Numbered from the stretch's first letter, positions 33,864 to 43,053 are shown. The stretch: 64,000 nucleotides of DNA from Streptomyces sp. B1I3 (GCF_030816615.1 NZ_JAUSYD010000001.1:4672501-4736500), one strand, 5' to 3'. The notes: generated from the letters alone by a model not told the origin. Numbers and translations: made by a program.

Positions 33864-35014
33864 ATCGCACCCCTTGGCGGCGGCGCCCGGAGCCGCTCGA
33901 CCATGCGGAGCTGGTGGCATTGCTGCCGGCGGCGGGCGATCCGGTGCTGTCCCACGGCCGTCTGACCAAGATCGAGGAGCATCTGATGCACGAGATCCAG
34001 CAGGCGCAGGCGCAGGCTCAGGCGCAGGCTCAGAGGACGGCGGAAGCGCGACAGCGGGCTCGGTCCGGGGGGCTCCTCCCGCCGCCCGAGCGGCCGCGCC
34101 GCGCAAGCCGCCGGTCAGCACTCGTCGGGGCTGCCGTCGCTGTTGTCGTGCTGGCCGGCGCGGCCGGCGCCGTGCAGTTCAAGGGGCAGGGGAGCGGCCA
34201 GGCGGCTGGGCCCCCCGAGGGAGCCGTGCCCGCATCGGTCGTGCAGGTGGCACAAGGCACCAAGGAAGGGCTGAGCAGCACGGTCGCGCGGATCTCGGCT
34301 GCTGCGGTGCGGGAGAAGTTGCCCGAGCCCCGGCGCGGCCAGTTCATCTACATCAAGAGCCAGGTCTCCTGGCTGTCGATCTCGGAGAACGCCGACACCG
34401 GGAAGAGCGACACCTATGTGCAGAAGCTGCATCCCCGCCAGGTCTGGTTCTCGCCGGACGGCCGCAAGGGCTGGCTGATCGAGCCGGGCAACGACACCAC
34501 CACCAAGGACGGAATGACTCTGGACGACGGCCCGGAGGACAGGTCGAGGCCGAGCATCGGAGCGCCCAGCTACGACTATCTCAAGACGCTGACCACCGAC
34601 CCCGACGAGCTGCTGGCGCTGATCTACAAGGAGACGGAAGGGCAGGGCAACGGCCCCGATCAGCAGGCCTTCACCACGATCGGTGACCTGGTCATGGAAC
34701 AGGTGATGCCGGCGGAGCTGGCATCGGCCCTGTACCGGGCCGCTGCGAAGATCCCGGGCGTTGTGGTGGTCGGCGACACGACCGACGCGGTGGGCCGGCA
34801 CGGTATCGCCATAGCCCGGACGGACGAGTCGTCCGGCGATCGCACAGAGTGGATCTTCGACCCGAAGACCTACAGCTATCTCGGTGAGCGCACGGTGCAG
34901 ATGCGTGACGCGGAAGGGATCAAGGCGGGTACGGTCACCGGGCACACGGCCATCACGGAACGGGCCGTCGTCGACGCGATGAAGGAGATTCCGGGCTCCA
35001 AGAAGAGGGCGTGA
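33860..35014 (+). CDS. CU044_5270-family membrane protein, putative partner of the ECF sigma factor
   Basis: 384 residues; the ATG at 33860 overlaps the sigma-factor stop by 4 bp. A cytoplasmic N terminus contains the predicted helix LVALLPAAGDPVLSHGRLTK and a (QA)5 run encoded by repeated CAGGCG/CAGGCT. One membrane helix (SALVGAAVAVVVLAGAAGAV, about 88-107) follows, then an extracellular domain of about 275 residues with YIKSQVSWLSI and GRKGWLIEPGN. Family members sit behind ECF sigma genes in Actinobacteria and are thought to act as anti-sigma-like sensors. The sensing domain resembles none I can name. Confidence 0.82.
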   Translation: MNRTPWRRRPEPLDHAELVALLPAAGDPVLSHGRLTKIEEHLMHEIQQAQAQAQAQAQRTAEARQRARSGGLLPPPERPRRASRRSALVGAAVAVVVLAGAAGAVQFKGQGSGQAAGPPEGAVPASVVQVAQGTKEGLSSTVARISAAAVREKLPEPRRGQFIYIKSQVSWLSISENADTGKSDTYVQKLHPRQVWFSPDGRKGWLIEPGNDTTTKDGMTLDDGPEDRSRPSIGAPSYDYLKTLTTDPDELLALIYKETEGQGNGPDQQAFTTIGDLVMEQVMPAELASALYRAAAKIPGVVVVGDTTDAVGRHGIAIARTDESSGDRTEWIFDPKTYSYLGERTVQMRDAEGIKAGTVTGHTAITERAVVDAMKEIPGSKKRA

Positions 35015-35190
35015 TCCCAGGGGGGACGGGGAGCGGCAGTCCGCGAGGCCGCCAAGCAGGGGTTCAGGGGCCGGGCCGAAGCCGAGGCCGGGGCCGGGGT
35101 CGGGCCGTCGGCGGGGGCCGGTCCTTGACCACGGCCGGGCTCGGGCATAGCGTCGCCGGGTTGCTGAGACAGCACTCGGAGAGGTCGTTC

Positions 35191-37026
35191 GTGCCGCACA
35201 CCGATCCCGGTCCTTCCCCTTCATCCCGACCCTCGTCCTCCTCGTCCCCGCACCCGTCGCCACCTCCCGCCGCTCCCGCCCCCGCCGAGGATCCGAAAGA
35301 CCCGGCGCGCATCGTGGCGGAGCTGACCGCTCCGGGCGCCCCGTTCGCCGTGGTCCGCGCCGATCACGGGCCCCTTGTCTATGCGAACGGCCCCCGCACT
35401 CTCCGCGAGTTCGTGGAGGCCACCTGGGCATTCGGGGACCAGCCGTTCCTCATCGCGGGTCAACGGGTGTGGTCGTACGCGGAGTTCTTCGCCGCCGCCT
35501 CGGCGCTGGCGCGGCGGTTCTGCGATGAGTACGGGCTCCGGCCCGGGGACCGGGCTGTGGTGGCGATGCGCAATCGCCCCGAATGGCAGGTCGCCTTCTG
35601 GGCGGCCCAGTTGGCGGGCCTTGTCGCCGTGCCGCTCAACACCTGGTGGACGGAGGCCGAGTTCGGCTTCGCCCTCGTCGACTGCACGCCCAAGGTGCTG
35701 CTGGTCGACGGGGACCAGCTGCCGAAAGTGGCCGCCTGGGGGGAGAGGGCCGGCGCACGCTTCGTCGTCTTCACAGATGTTGCAGCCGGGGACATGGGAA
35801 CCGGGGGCAAGGAAGCGGGAGAGCCGGGAGGCGCCCTACCTGCCGGGGCCGAGCGGTACGCGGACTTCTCAGAACCCGATCCGCTGGAAGCTCCTCCCGA
35901 GGTGGAGGTCCGGCCGGAGGACGATGCCACGATCATCTACACCTCCGGCACCACCGGGCGGCCCAAGGGGGCCGTGGCGACCCAGCTCGCCCAGGCGGGC
36001 GCAGCCCTCAACCCGCGGTTCCAGGCGGCCGCCTCCGCGCTCGGCCGAGGGGTCGTACCCGGCCAGGGCCAGGCCCCGGTCACCCTGATGACCTTCCCGT
36101 TCTTCCACGTCGCCGCGTTCACCAGCCTCTACGGGGCCATGGCGGCGGGAGGCACCCTCGTCCTGATGCGGAAGTGGGACGCCGACGAGGCCTTGCGGCT
36201 CATCGACGAGCACCGGATCACGTACTACGCCGGAGTGCCGGCCACCGCGCTTCAGCTGCTCGCCGCGGCGGACCGGGCGGGTGACGGTCTGGAGAGCCTG
36301 CGGATGCTGAGCACCGGTGGGGCGGCCGCTCCGCCGGACCTGGTCGCCCAGCTCATTGCCCGGCACGGCGATCGCATCGAGCCGCGCAACGGCTACGGCC
36401 TGACCGAGACCAGCGGTGGAGTCCTCGCCAACTTCGGCGCCGCGTACCGGGCACACCCGGAGAGTGTCGGTACCCCGACGCCTGTCACGGAGGTGCGGAT
36501 CGCGGGCACGGGCGGGGAGGCCCTCCCGGAGGGAGAGGTCGGCGAGTTGTGGCTGCGCGGCCAGTCCCTGGCGCGCGGCTACTGGCGCAACGAGGCGGCG
36601 ACGGCGGCGGCGTTCGGCGGAGGGTGGTTCCGCACGGGAGACCTCGCCGTGGTCCGGGACGGGCGGGTAGCAGTCGTCGACCGGATCAAGGACGTGGTGA
36701 TCAGGGGCGGCGAGAACGTCTACAGCGTGGAGGTCGAGGCCGCCCTGCACGATCACCCGGACGTGGAGGAAGCGGCGGTGCTGGGCATCCCGCATCTCAC
36801 GCTGGGCGAGGAGGTCGCGGCGATCGTGAGGCTGCGCCCGGGAGCCGAGGTCTCGGTGGACGAACTGCGGGCACTGGTGGGACGCGCTCTGGCCGCGTTC
36901 AAGGTTCCGGCCCATGTGCTGGTGACACGCGACCCGCTGCCCCGGAACCCGACGGGGAAGGTCCTCAAGCGGGCGTTGCGCGGGACGCTGCTGGAGCACG
37001 CCCGCGGTGACGACGGGAACGGATAG
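35191..37026 (+). CDS. Acyl-CoA ligase (AMP-forming, class I adenylate-forming enzyme)
   Basis: 611 residues from the GTG at 35191, which has GGAGAGG 6 bp upstream. A frame open further upstream is Gly/Arg-rich and unsupported. After a 40-residue Pro/Ser-rich head come TIIYTSGTTGRPKGA, NGYGLTETSGGVLANFG, VVDRIKDVVIRGGENVYSVE and the catalytic lysine in PRNPTGKVLK. The order is that of medium-chain or fatty acyl-CoA ligases. Substrate unknown. It is about 176 bp behind the sigma-factor operon and not obviously part of it. Confidence 0.86.
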   Translation: MPHTDPGPSPSSRPSSSSSPHPSPPPAAPAPAEDPKDPARIVAELTAPGAPFAVVRADHGPLVYANGPRTLREFVEATWAFGDQPFLIAGQRVWSYAEFFAAASALARRFCDEYGLRPGDRAVVAMRNRPEWQVAFWAAQLAGLVAVPLNTWWTEAEFGFALVDCTPKVLLVDGDQLPKVAAWGERAGARFVVFTDVAAGDMGTGGKEAGEPGGALPAGAERYADFSEPDPLEAPPEVEVRPEDDATIIYTSGTTGRPKGAVATQLAQAGAALNPRFQAAASALGRGVVPGQGQAPVTLMTFPFFHVAAFTSLYGAMAAGGTLVLMRKWDADEALRLIDEHRITYYAGVPATALQLLAAADRAGDGLESLRMLSTGGAAAPPDLVAQLIARHGDRIEPRNGYGLTETSGGVLANFGAAYRAHPESVGTPTPVTEVRIAGTGGEALPEGEVGELWLRGQSLARGYWRNEAATAAAFGGGWFRTGDLAVVRDGRVAVVDRIKDVVIRGGENVYSVEVEAALHDHPDVEEAAVLGIPHLTLGEEVAAIVRLRPGAEVSVDELRALVGRALAAFKVPAHVLVTRDPLPRNPTGKVLKRALRGTLLEHARGDDGNG

Positions 37027-37029
37027 CGG

Positions 37030-38307
37030 TCAGGGCCGGGTGATCCGGATCCGGTAGTTACCGTCGGCGTCCTCCGTGAGCACGGATATGCGTATGCCGT
37101 TGGACCGGTCGGTGAACGTCTCGCCCGGCTCGAACGGTGCGTCGGAGAGCTCGGCGTGGATGTTGGGCCGCCGGGTGCAGCCGCCGCTGTCCTCGGTGCT
37201 GTCCGCGACGGATATCGGCCCCTGGCCGGTGTCGACGTCCGAGCTCACCTTGTAGATGAGGACTCCGGGCCGGCAGATCGCGTCGTCGTTGCCGGCCGCG
37301 GTCCGCACCTCCACCGCGTAGCCGGACTGGGCGCTCAGCGGGACGAAGGCCAGTTTCGGGCCGCCCGTCGTGGCCAGCGGCCCGATCGTGTGTTCGCTGG
37401 TGCCGGGCATGGCGGCGCAGCTGACCTGGTCGTTGTCGAGCCAGCCGAGCTTCCATTTGTGCCAGCCCAGGAGGTCGTTGTTGGCTCCCCAGTCCTCGGA
37501 CATGATGTCCCAGTGGCCCACGGAGCCGCCACCCTCCGTCGTGTAGAGGTCGGGCAGCCCGAAGACGTGCCCGTTCTCGTGGGGCAGGACCCGGTAGCCG
37601 GTCTCCTCGTACGATCCCGAACCGTCGTCCTGGCGGCTGTAGACGAAGGACGTGTTGGCGAGCGGTACCCCGTCTGCGAAGGGGGCGTCGTCGTTGCCGG
37701 AGAAGGTCACCGACAGCACGGTGTCGAGAGCCGAAGGGCCCGCGTTCGGCGTGACCAGCACGTTGACCAGGTCGTACGCGGCGAAGTCGACCTTCCGATC
37801 GGCGACGCGCACGAGGTCCTTGACGAGCTTGCGGTAGCCCGGTTCGTACGGGGAGCCGCGCTCTATCCCGTACTCGGCGAACGGCAGGGGCATCCGCAGC
37901 CAGTCCTTCAAGGGCGTGTGGGGCTCGTAGGTGAGGCGGCCGTAGGAGCTGGTGTGGAACCAGTCGGCGGTCTGTGGGAAGAACTCGGCGAGCCGGTCGG
38001 CGGCCGGTTCGGTCGCCTCCGCGTCCGGGAAGTCGATCATCAGGTTGAGGGCGTTGAGCCGCCCCGTCGACCGCGCGTATCCGGGCGGCGTCGGCATGCC
38101 CTCCGACATCTGCACACCCATGGTCGCGGCGATCCGGCACGGGCCGAGGCCGGTTCCCCGGGGCGCGGCCACAGGTCCTGCGGCGGCGCGGCCGGGGGCG
38201 TGGAGCGTTGAGCTGGCCGAGGCCATGGTCGCGATGACCAGGACCGTCGCCCCGGCGAGTGCGAGGGGGCGACGGCATCTGCGTATCCGGTGGCGGGGCT
38301 GCTGCAT
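37030..38307 (-). CDS. Secreted M6-family (immune inhibitor A-like) zinc metalloprotease
   Basis: 425 residues. An N-terminal signal peptide is clear: basic RHRIRRCRR, hydrophobic LALAGATVLVIATMA, then an AxA-type site near residue 32-43. The zinc site is HENGHVFGLPD: His243, Glu244, His247 and Asp253. YGRLTYEPH and DIMSEDWGANNDLLGWHKWKLGWL (split) are typical of M6 proteases. The C-terminal quarter is a beta-rich domain (SGYAVEVRTAAG, GVLIYKVSSD). It should digest extracellular protein. It is convergent with the acyl-CoA ligase (4 bp apart) and divergent from the TetR gene. Confidence 0.9.
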   Translation of the reverse strand: MQQPRHRIRRCRRPLALAGATVLVIATMASASSTLHAPGRAAAGPVAAPRGTGLGPCRIAATMGVQMSEGMPTPPGYARSTGRLNALNLMIDFPDAEATEPAADRLAEFFPQTADWFHTSSYGRLTYEPHTPLKDWLRMPLPFAEYGIERGSPYEPGYRKLVKDLVRVADRKVDFAAYDLVNVLVTPNAGPSALDTVLSVTFSGNDDAPFADGVPLANTSFVYSRQDDGSGSYEETGYRVLPHENGHVFGLPDLYTTEGGGSVGHWDIMSEDWGANNDLLGWHKWKLGWLDNDQVSCAAMPGTSEHTIGPLATTGGPKLAFVPLSAQSGYAVEVRTAAGNDDAICRPGVLIYKVSSDVDTGQGPISVADSTEDSGGCTRRPNIHAELSDAPFEPGETFTDRSNGIRISVLTEDADGNYRIRITRP

Positions 38308-38574
38308 AGGGCATCGCCTTCGGGTCCGCGGCAGCCGGCCGGCCCTGACTGCGCTCTGGCGATCAGCCTGTGCCGGGTGGTTGGGGCTCGCGCGTTGGGT
38401 GCGCCCGATGGAGGGGTACCGCCAAGTAGGTCCTGTGACTCACGTCACAAGGAAGGGAGAAATAACCGGGGATCCTTTCCCCGTTTGCACCTGTGTCCCC
38501 GCGAAACGGGGAAGCGGTCCCCGGTTGCACCGGCCGAGGGCCGTCCCACACTCCGTAAGGGAAAGGTCGCAGTC

Positions 38575-39237
38575 GTGGAGACCGTCACCGACACCGCCGC
38601 CTGTGCCGCGCAGCGCCGTGCGTCCCGTCCGCGGGCCGACGCACTGCGCAACCGGGAGCGCATCGTGACGGCAGCCCGCGAGATGTTCGTCGAGTTCGGG
38701 CCGGACGTGCCGCTCGACGAGGTCGCCCGCCGGGCGGGAGTGGGCAACGCCACGCTCTACCGCAACTTCCCCGACCGGGCCGCTCTGACCCACGAGGTCG
38801 TCCTCGCGGTCACGTCCCGCACCACCGACCGTGCGGAGGAAGCCGTCGCGGCGGAATCCGACCCCTTCGCCGCTCTCAGCCGCTTCGTGCACGCGGCGGC
38901 CGACGAACGGATCGGCGCCCTGTGCCCGATGCTGTCGGGCGGCTTCGACAAGGACCACCCCGAACTGCTCGCCGAGCGCCGTCGCCTCGAAGAGGCCGTC
39001 GAAGGGCTCGTGGAGCGCGCCATGTCCGCCGGGCGTCTGCGCACCGACATCGCCGTCGGTGACGTACTCGTCGCCCTTTCCCAGCTCACCCGGCCGTTGC
39101 CCGGCATCGCCTGCCCGGACATCGACCGGTTCACCCACCGTCACCTGCAGCTCTTCCTGGACGGCCTGGAAGCCCCGGCCCGCTCCGAGCTGCCCGGATC
39201 GGCGGCGACCTTGGAGGTTCTGCGCCGCGGGCACTGA
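38575..39237 (+). CDS. TetR-family transcriptional regulator
   Basis: 220 residues from the GTG at 38575 (AAGGGAAAGG upstream). Helix-turn-helix: RERIVTAAREMFVEFGPDVP then LDEVARRAGVGNATLYRNFP (about 28-68). The ligand domain has the FVHAAADERIGALCPMLSGG pattern seen in SbtR-like C-terminal domains. It is followed in the same direction by an EmrB/QacA-type exporter, the usual repressor-efflux pair. The region upstream of the start, 38430-38560, contains repeated CCCCG / CGGGG blocks, possibly operators. Confidence 0.88.
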   Translation: METVTDTAACAAQRRASRPRADALRNRERIVTAAREMFVEFGPDVPLDEVARRAGVGNATLYRNFPDRAALTHEVVLAVTSRTTDRAEEAVAAESDPFAALSRFVHAAADERIGALCPMLSGGFDKDHPELLAERRRLEEAVEGLVERAMSAGRLRTDIAVGDVLVALSQLTRPLPGIACPDIDRFTHRHLQLFLDGLEAPARSELPGSAATLEVLRRGH

Positions 39238-39475
39238 CACCCGTAGCACCGGAAGACCCAGCAGACCACGGCCCGAGCGGCCGACAGACCCCTTCAGGCA
39301 ACAGGTCCGGATCTGACCGTCAGGCTCCGGCCGTGAGCCGGCAGGCCGTGTGCCGGTGCGTCCGGAGCAGGCCGATCCGCCTACCTCGCCGCCGCAGCCG
39401 GGCTCACGACCCCTCCCACTCCTCTCGACCCTCACGACTTCTCACGCCCACGTGCGTCCTTAGGTGGCTACTCCC

Positions 39476-41008
39476 ATGTCGAAAACAGCCGACACCCGGC
39501 TTCCGGATCCCAGTCGCTGGAAGGCGCTGGCCTTCATAGCCCTCGCCCAGTTGATGGTCGTGCTCGACGCGACCATCGTGAACATCGCCCTGCCCTCGGC
39601 CCAGGTGGATCTCGGTATATCCGAGGGCAACAAGCAGTGGGTCATCACCGCCTACGCGCTCGCGTTCGGCGGGCTCCTTCTCTTCGGCGGGCGCATCGCC
39701 GACCTCTGGGGCCGTAAGCGCACCTTCGTGGTCGGCCTGCTCGGCTTCGCCGCGGCCTCCGCACTCGGTGGCGCCGCGCAGAGCGAGGCGATGATGTTCG
39801 GCTCCCGTGCCCTGCAGGGTGCCTTCGGTGCACTGCTCGCACCGGCGGCCCTGTCGCTGCTCGCGGTGATGTTCACCGACGCCAAGGAACGTGCCAAGGC
39901 CTTCGGTATCTACGGTGCCATCGCGGGTGGCGGTGGCGCGGTCGGCCTGATCCTGGGCGGCTTCCTCACCGAGTACCTGAACTGGCGCTGGACGTTCTTC
40001 GTCAACATCCCGTTCGCGATCGTCGCGGCCGCGGGCGCCTACTTCGTCATCCGTGAGCCGGCCGGCGGCCGCAACCGCTCGCCGCTCGACGTGCCCGGTG
40101 TCGTCCTGTCCACACTCGGCCTGGTCGCGCTGGTCTACGGCTTCACCCGCGCCGAGTCGGCCGGCTGGTCGGACTCGCTGACCATCGGCATGTTCATCGC
40201 CGCCGCCGTCCTGCTCCTGGCCTTCGTCGTCACCGAGTCGCGCGTCTCGTCGCCGCTGCTGCCGCTGCGCGTACTGACCGAGCGCAATCGCGGGGGCGTG
40301 TACCTCTCGCTGGGGCTCGCCATCATCGCGATGTTCGGGCTCTTCCTCTTCCTGACGTACTACCTGCAGGTCGCCAAGGGCTACTCGCCGGTCAAGACCG
40401 GCTTCGCGTTCCTTCCGATGATCGCGGGCATGATCACCGGTTCCACCCAGATCGGTGCCCGGCTGATGACCCGCGTCCCGCCGCGGCTGCTGATGGGCCC
40501 CGGCTTCCTGGTGGCCGCGATCGGCATGCTGCTCCTGACCCAGCTGGAGGTCGACACCTCGTACGCGAGCGTCATCCTGCCGGGACAGCTGCTGCTCGGA
40601 CTGGGCATGGGTACGGCGTTCATGCCGGCCATGTCGCTGGCCACGCACGGCATCGAACCGCGTGACGCGGGAGTGGCCTCCGCGATGGTGAACACCTCGC
40701 AGCAGGTCGGCGGTGCCATCGGTACGGCGCTGCTCAACACCATCGCCGCGGGAGCCACCACCGCCTACATCGCCGACCACGCCGCAGGGGCCACCGACGC
40801 GAGGCTGCTGCAGCTCCAGGCCATGGTGAGTGGTTTCGCCAGTGCGATCTGGTGGGCGGTCGGCATCCTCGTCGCCGCCTCGGTGATCGCGGCGACGCTG
40901 ATCAACACCGGACGTCCGGGCACCGGAGCGGCCGGCCGGTCCGACGGCTCCGGCGACCACGCGGACGGCATCGAGGACGAGTTCAAGATCCCGGTCGTCG
41001 CGCACTGA
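39476..41008 (+). CDS. MFS drug exporter (DHA2, EmrB/QacA type)
   Basis: 510 residues from the ATG at 39476 (AGGTGG 8 bp upstream). Fourteen hydrophobic segments are expected. Motif D1 LMVVLDATIVNIALPSAQ and motif A GGRIADLWGRKR are intact, as is the motif C-like GGGGAVGLILGG. It should export drugs or natural products by proton antiport. The TetR gene upstream is the likely regulator. The convergent MarR gene shares its terminator. Confidence 0.9.
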   Translation: MSKTADTRLPDPSRWKALAFIALAQLMVVLDATIVNIALPSAQVDLGISEGNKQWVITAYALAFGGLLLFGGRIADLWGRKRTFVVGLLGFAAASALGGAAQSEAMMFGSRALQGAFGALLAPAALSLLAVMFTDAKERAKAFGIYGAIAGGGGAVGLILGGFLTEYLNWRWTFFVNIPFAIVAAAGAYFVIREPAGGRNRSPLDVPGVVLSTLGLVALVYGFTRAESAGWSDSLTIGMFIAAAVLLLAFVVTESRVSSPLLPLRVLTERNRGGVYLSLGLAIIAMFGLFLFLTYYLQVAKGYSPVKTGFAFLPMIAGMITGSTQIGARLMTRVPPRLLMGPGFLVAAIGMLLLTQLEVDTSYASVILPGQLLLGLGMGTAFMPAMSLATHGIEPRDAGVASAMVNTSQQVGGAIGTALLNTIAAGATTAYIADHAAGATDARLLQLQAMVSGFASAIWWAVGILVAASVIAATLINTGRPGTGAAGRSDGSGDHADGIEDEFKIPVVAH

Positions 41009-41044
41009 GCGCCGGCGGGCGCGACGTCTGACCCACGTGGGTGA

Positions 41045-41081
41045 ATCTGCCCTGGCTCCGCTCAGCGGAGCCAGGGCAGAT
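41045..41081. terminator. Terminator embedded in the end of the marR gene
   Basis: Perfect 17-bp stem ATCTGCCCTGGCTCCGC with loop TCA. The loop is the complement of the MarR stop codon, so the right arm encodes the last residues LPWLR. It serves the MFS gene (stop 41008) and the MarR gene from both sides. Confidence 0.85.
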
Positions 41082-41565
41082 CCGCGTCCGTGTCCTCAGG
41101 CTGCAGCCCGGTGGCGATGACCTGCATGATCTCGCCGAGGCTCTGCACCTGTTCGGGGGTCAGCCGGGCGAACATCGCCTGGCGCACGGCCTCCACGTGC
41201 CCCGGTGCGGAGCGTGCGAGCATCTCGAAGCCCTCGTCGGTGAGCACCGCGTTCTGGCCGCGCTTGTCGGAGGGGCACTCCTCGCGGCGGACCCAGCCGT
41301 TCTTCTCGAGCCGGGCGACGGCGTGCGAGAGCCGGGAACGGGTGATCTTGGCATCCCTGGCCAGCGCGGTCATCCGCTTCTGGCGCCGGGGGGCGCGGGA
41401 GAGCTGGACGAGCAGCCCGTAATAGATGTGCGGCATGCCGGCGTCGCGCTGCAGCTGGCGGTCGAGGTGATCCTCCATGAGCGTCGTGGCGTGCAGGTAC
41501 GCCAGCCAGACGCTCTGCTCTTCGTCGGTGAGCCATCGGGCCTCGCCGGTGGATGCCGTGGTCAT
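41062..41565 (-). CDS. MarR-family transcriptional regulator
   Basis: 167 residues from the ATG at 41565 (GGAG just upstream; GTG at 41574 alternative). Winged helix: MTALARDAKITRSRLSHAVA then RLEKNGWVRREECPSDKRGQ, with NAVLTDEGFEML as the wing. It is divergent from the LigB-type dioxygenase gene; the AT-rich 176-bp gap contains TTGAA-type repeats. An aromatic or phenolic ligand would fit the neighbour, but this is inference. Confidence 0.9.
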   Translation of the reverse strand: MTTASTGEARWLTDEEQSVWLAYLHATTLMEDHLDRQLQRDAGMPHIYYGLLVQLSRAPRRQKRMTALARDAKITRSRLSHAVARLEKNGWVRREECPSDKRGQNAVLTDEGFEMLARSAPGHVEAVRQAMFARLTPEQVQSLGEIMQVIATGLQPEDTDADLPWLR

Positions 41566-41587
41566 GTACTCCACTGTACGACCTTTT

Positions 41588-41645
41588 CTTGAAACTTGAA
41601 CTAGATAGAGCTAAGGTCTCCGGTAGTAGGAACTTGAAGATTCAA
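41588..41645. promoter_or_regulatory. TTGAA/TTCAA repeats, candidate MarR operator
   Basis: CTTGAAACTTGAA (41588-41600) has two direct TTGAA copies. TTGAAGATTCAA (41634-41645) is a palindrome of the same half-site. TTGAA-N2-TTCAA is a common MarR site, and the location between divergent marR and the dioxygenase gene fits. Confidence 0.6.
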
Positions 41646-41741
41646 AGAAATGATCTGTCGAATCCTGATGCCTACGGCACATGCCCTACACCGGTGCCTG
41701 TAGAGAACACTTACCTTGATCGGCAGAGGAATGGGAGTGCC

Positions 41742-42524
41742 ATGACCGTCGCCGCCGAGCGCATGCCGGCCCTCTACCTGTCCCACGGCGCCCCGCCACT
41801 CGCCGACGACCCGGTCTGGCCCGGCGAGCTCGCAGCCTGGTCCGCCGGTCTGCCTCGCCCCAAGGCCGTCCTCATGGTCTCCGCGCACTGGGAAGAGGCC
41901 CCGCTCGCACTCGGTGCCACCGAGTCCGTGCCGCTCGTGTACGACTTCTGGGGCTTTCCCGAGCACTACTACCAGGTGCGGTACGCCGCCCCGGGCGCCC
42001 CGAAGCTCGCCGATGACGTCCGTAAGCTCCTGCGTGGCGCCGGCACACCGGTCCAGGACATCCCCGACCGCGGCCTCGACCACGGAGCGTACGTGCCCCT
42101 GGTCGAGATGTTCCCGGCTGCCGACATCCCCGTGCTCCAGATCTCGATGCCCACGCTCGACCCGCAGAAACTGATGGACATCGGGCGCAAGCTCGCCCCG
42201 CTCCGCGACGAGGGCGTGCTGATCGTCGGCAGCGGCTTCTTCACGCACAACCTGGCTGCGCTGCGCCACCCGGGCGGCGGCACCCCCGGTTGGTCGGCGG
42301 AGTTCGACGACTGGGGGAACCGGGCCCTCCAGGCCCAGGACATCGACTCCCTGCTGGACTTCGAGCACACGTCGCCGGCCGGCCGGCTGGCCCACCCCCG
42401 CACCGAGCACTTCGCCCCGCTGTTCGTCACGCTGGGCGCGGCGGAGAGCGAGCTGGGCTCGGGCCGCAGTGTCATCGAGGGGTTCTGGATGGGCCTGGCC
42501 AAGCGGTCGCTCCAGTTCGGCTGA
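41742..42524 (+). CDS. Class III extradiol (LigB/DODA-type) dioxygenase
   Basis: 260 residues from the ATG at 41742. Metal and catalytic histidines typical of the 4,5-DOPA dioxygenase-like group: LYLSHGAPPL, VSAHWE, GLDHGAYVPL and RTEHFAPLF. Such enzymes use Fe(II) (or Zn(II) in YgiD) to open catechol rings; a quinol or catechol substrate is probable. The gene is divergent from marR with which it probably forms a unit. Its last 53 bp overlap the end of the convergent acetyltransferase gene. Confidence 0.87.
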   Translation: MTVAAERMPALYLSHGAPPLADDPVWPGELAAWSAGLPRPKAVLMVSAHWEEAPLALGATESVPLVYDFWGFPEHYYQVRYAAPGAPKLADDVRKLLRGAGTPVQDIPDRGLDHGAYVPLVEMFPAADIPVLQISMPTLDPQKLMDIGRKLAPLRDEGVLIVGSGFFTHNLAALRHPGGGTPGWSAEFDDWGNRALQAQDIDSLLDFEHTSPAGRLAHPRTEHFAPLFVTLGAAESELGSGRSVIEGFWMGLAKRSLQFG

Positions 42525-43053
42525 GCATTTGCTTCTCGTACCAGGCCACGTCCCAGTACCTGCCGAACTTCCGGCCCACCTCCGTGTACGTGCCGACGTG
42601 GCGGAAGCCGAAGGCGTGGTGCAGCCGGGCCGATGCCTCGTTCGGCTGCGCGATCGCCGCGTAGGCGCGGTGGATGTCCTCGTCGGCCAGCGCCTCGAAC
42701 AGCGCCTTGTAGAGCAGTGTGCCCACACCGCGACCCGTGGCGCCGGGTGCGCAGTAGACGCTCACCTCGACCGATGTGCTGTACGCCGCCTTGGGGCGGT
42801 AGGGACTGCTGGTGGCATAGCCGAGGACTGAGGGCGCGTTGTGCGGGGAACACGCGTTCTGGGCGACCAGGAGACGGTGCGGACCGTCTTCGGGGTGGGA
42901 ACGCAACCAGGGGAGGCGCTCCTGGGCGGTGAAGGGGACCGTGTCGAATGTGAGGGCAGTCTCACGGACGTAATGGTTGTAGATGTCCGTGAGAGCCTCC
43001 AGATCGGCTGCGGTGCCCGGCCTGACCTGCACTTCTGTGGGTATCTGTGCCAT
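42472..43053 (-). CDS. pat: GNAT acetyltransferase, phosphinothricin N-acetyltransferase type
   Basis: 193 residues from the ATG at 43053, with GAGGAGG directly upstream. It follows the PAT/Bar pattern: VRPGTAADLEALTDIYNHYV, ETALTFDTVPFT, VSVYCAPGATGRGVGTLLYK (acetyl-CoA loop) and YAAIAQPNEASARLHHAFGF then RHVGTYTEVGRKFGRYWDV. It should N-acetylate phosphinothricin or a similar amino compound. In S. coelicolor, as I recall, a bialaphos-resistance gene of this type lies next to hrdD, as here. It overlaps the dioxygenase gene by 53 bp tail to tail. Confidence 0.87.
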   Translation of the reverse strand: MAQIPTEVQVRPGTAADLEALTDIYNHYVRETALTFDTVPFTAQERLPWLRSHPEDGPHRLLVAQNACSPHNAPSVLGYATSSPYRPKAAYSTSVEVSVYCAPGATGRGVGTLLYKALFEALADEDIHRAYAAIAQPNEASARLHHAFGFRHVGTYTEVGRKFGRYWDVAWYEKQMLSRTGATAWPGPSRTPR

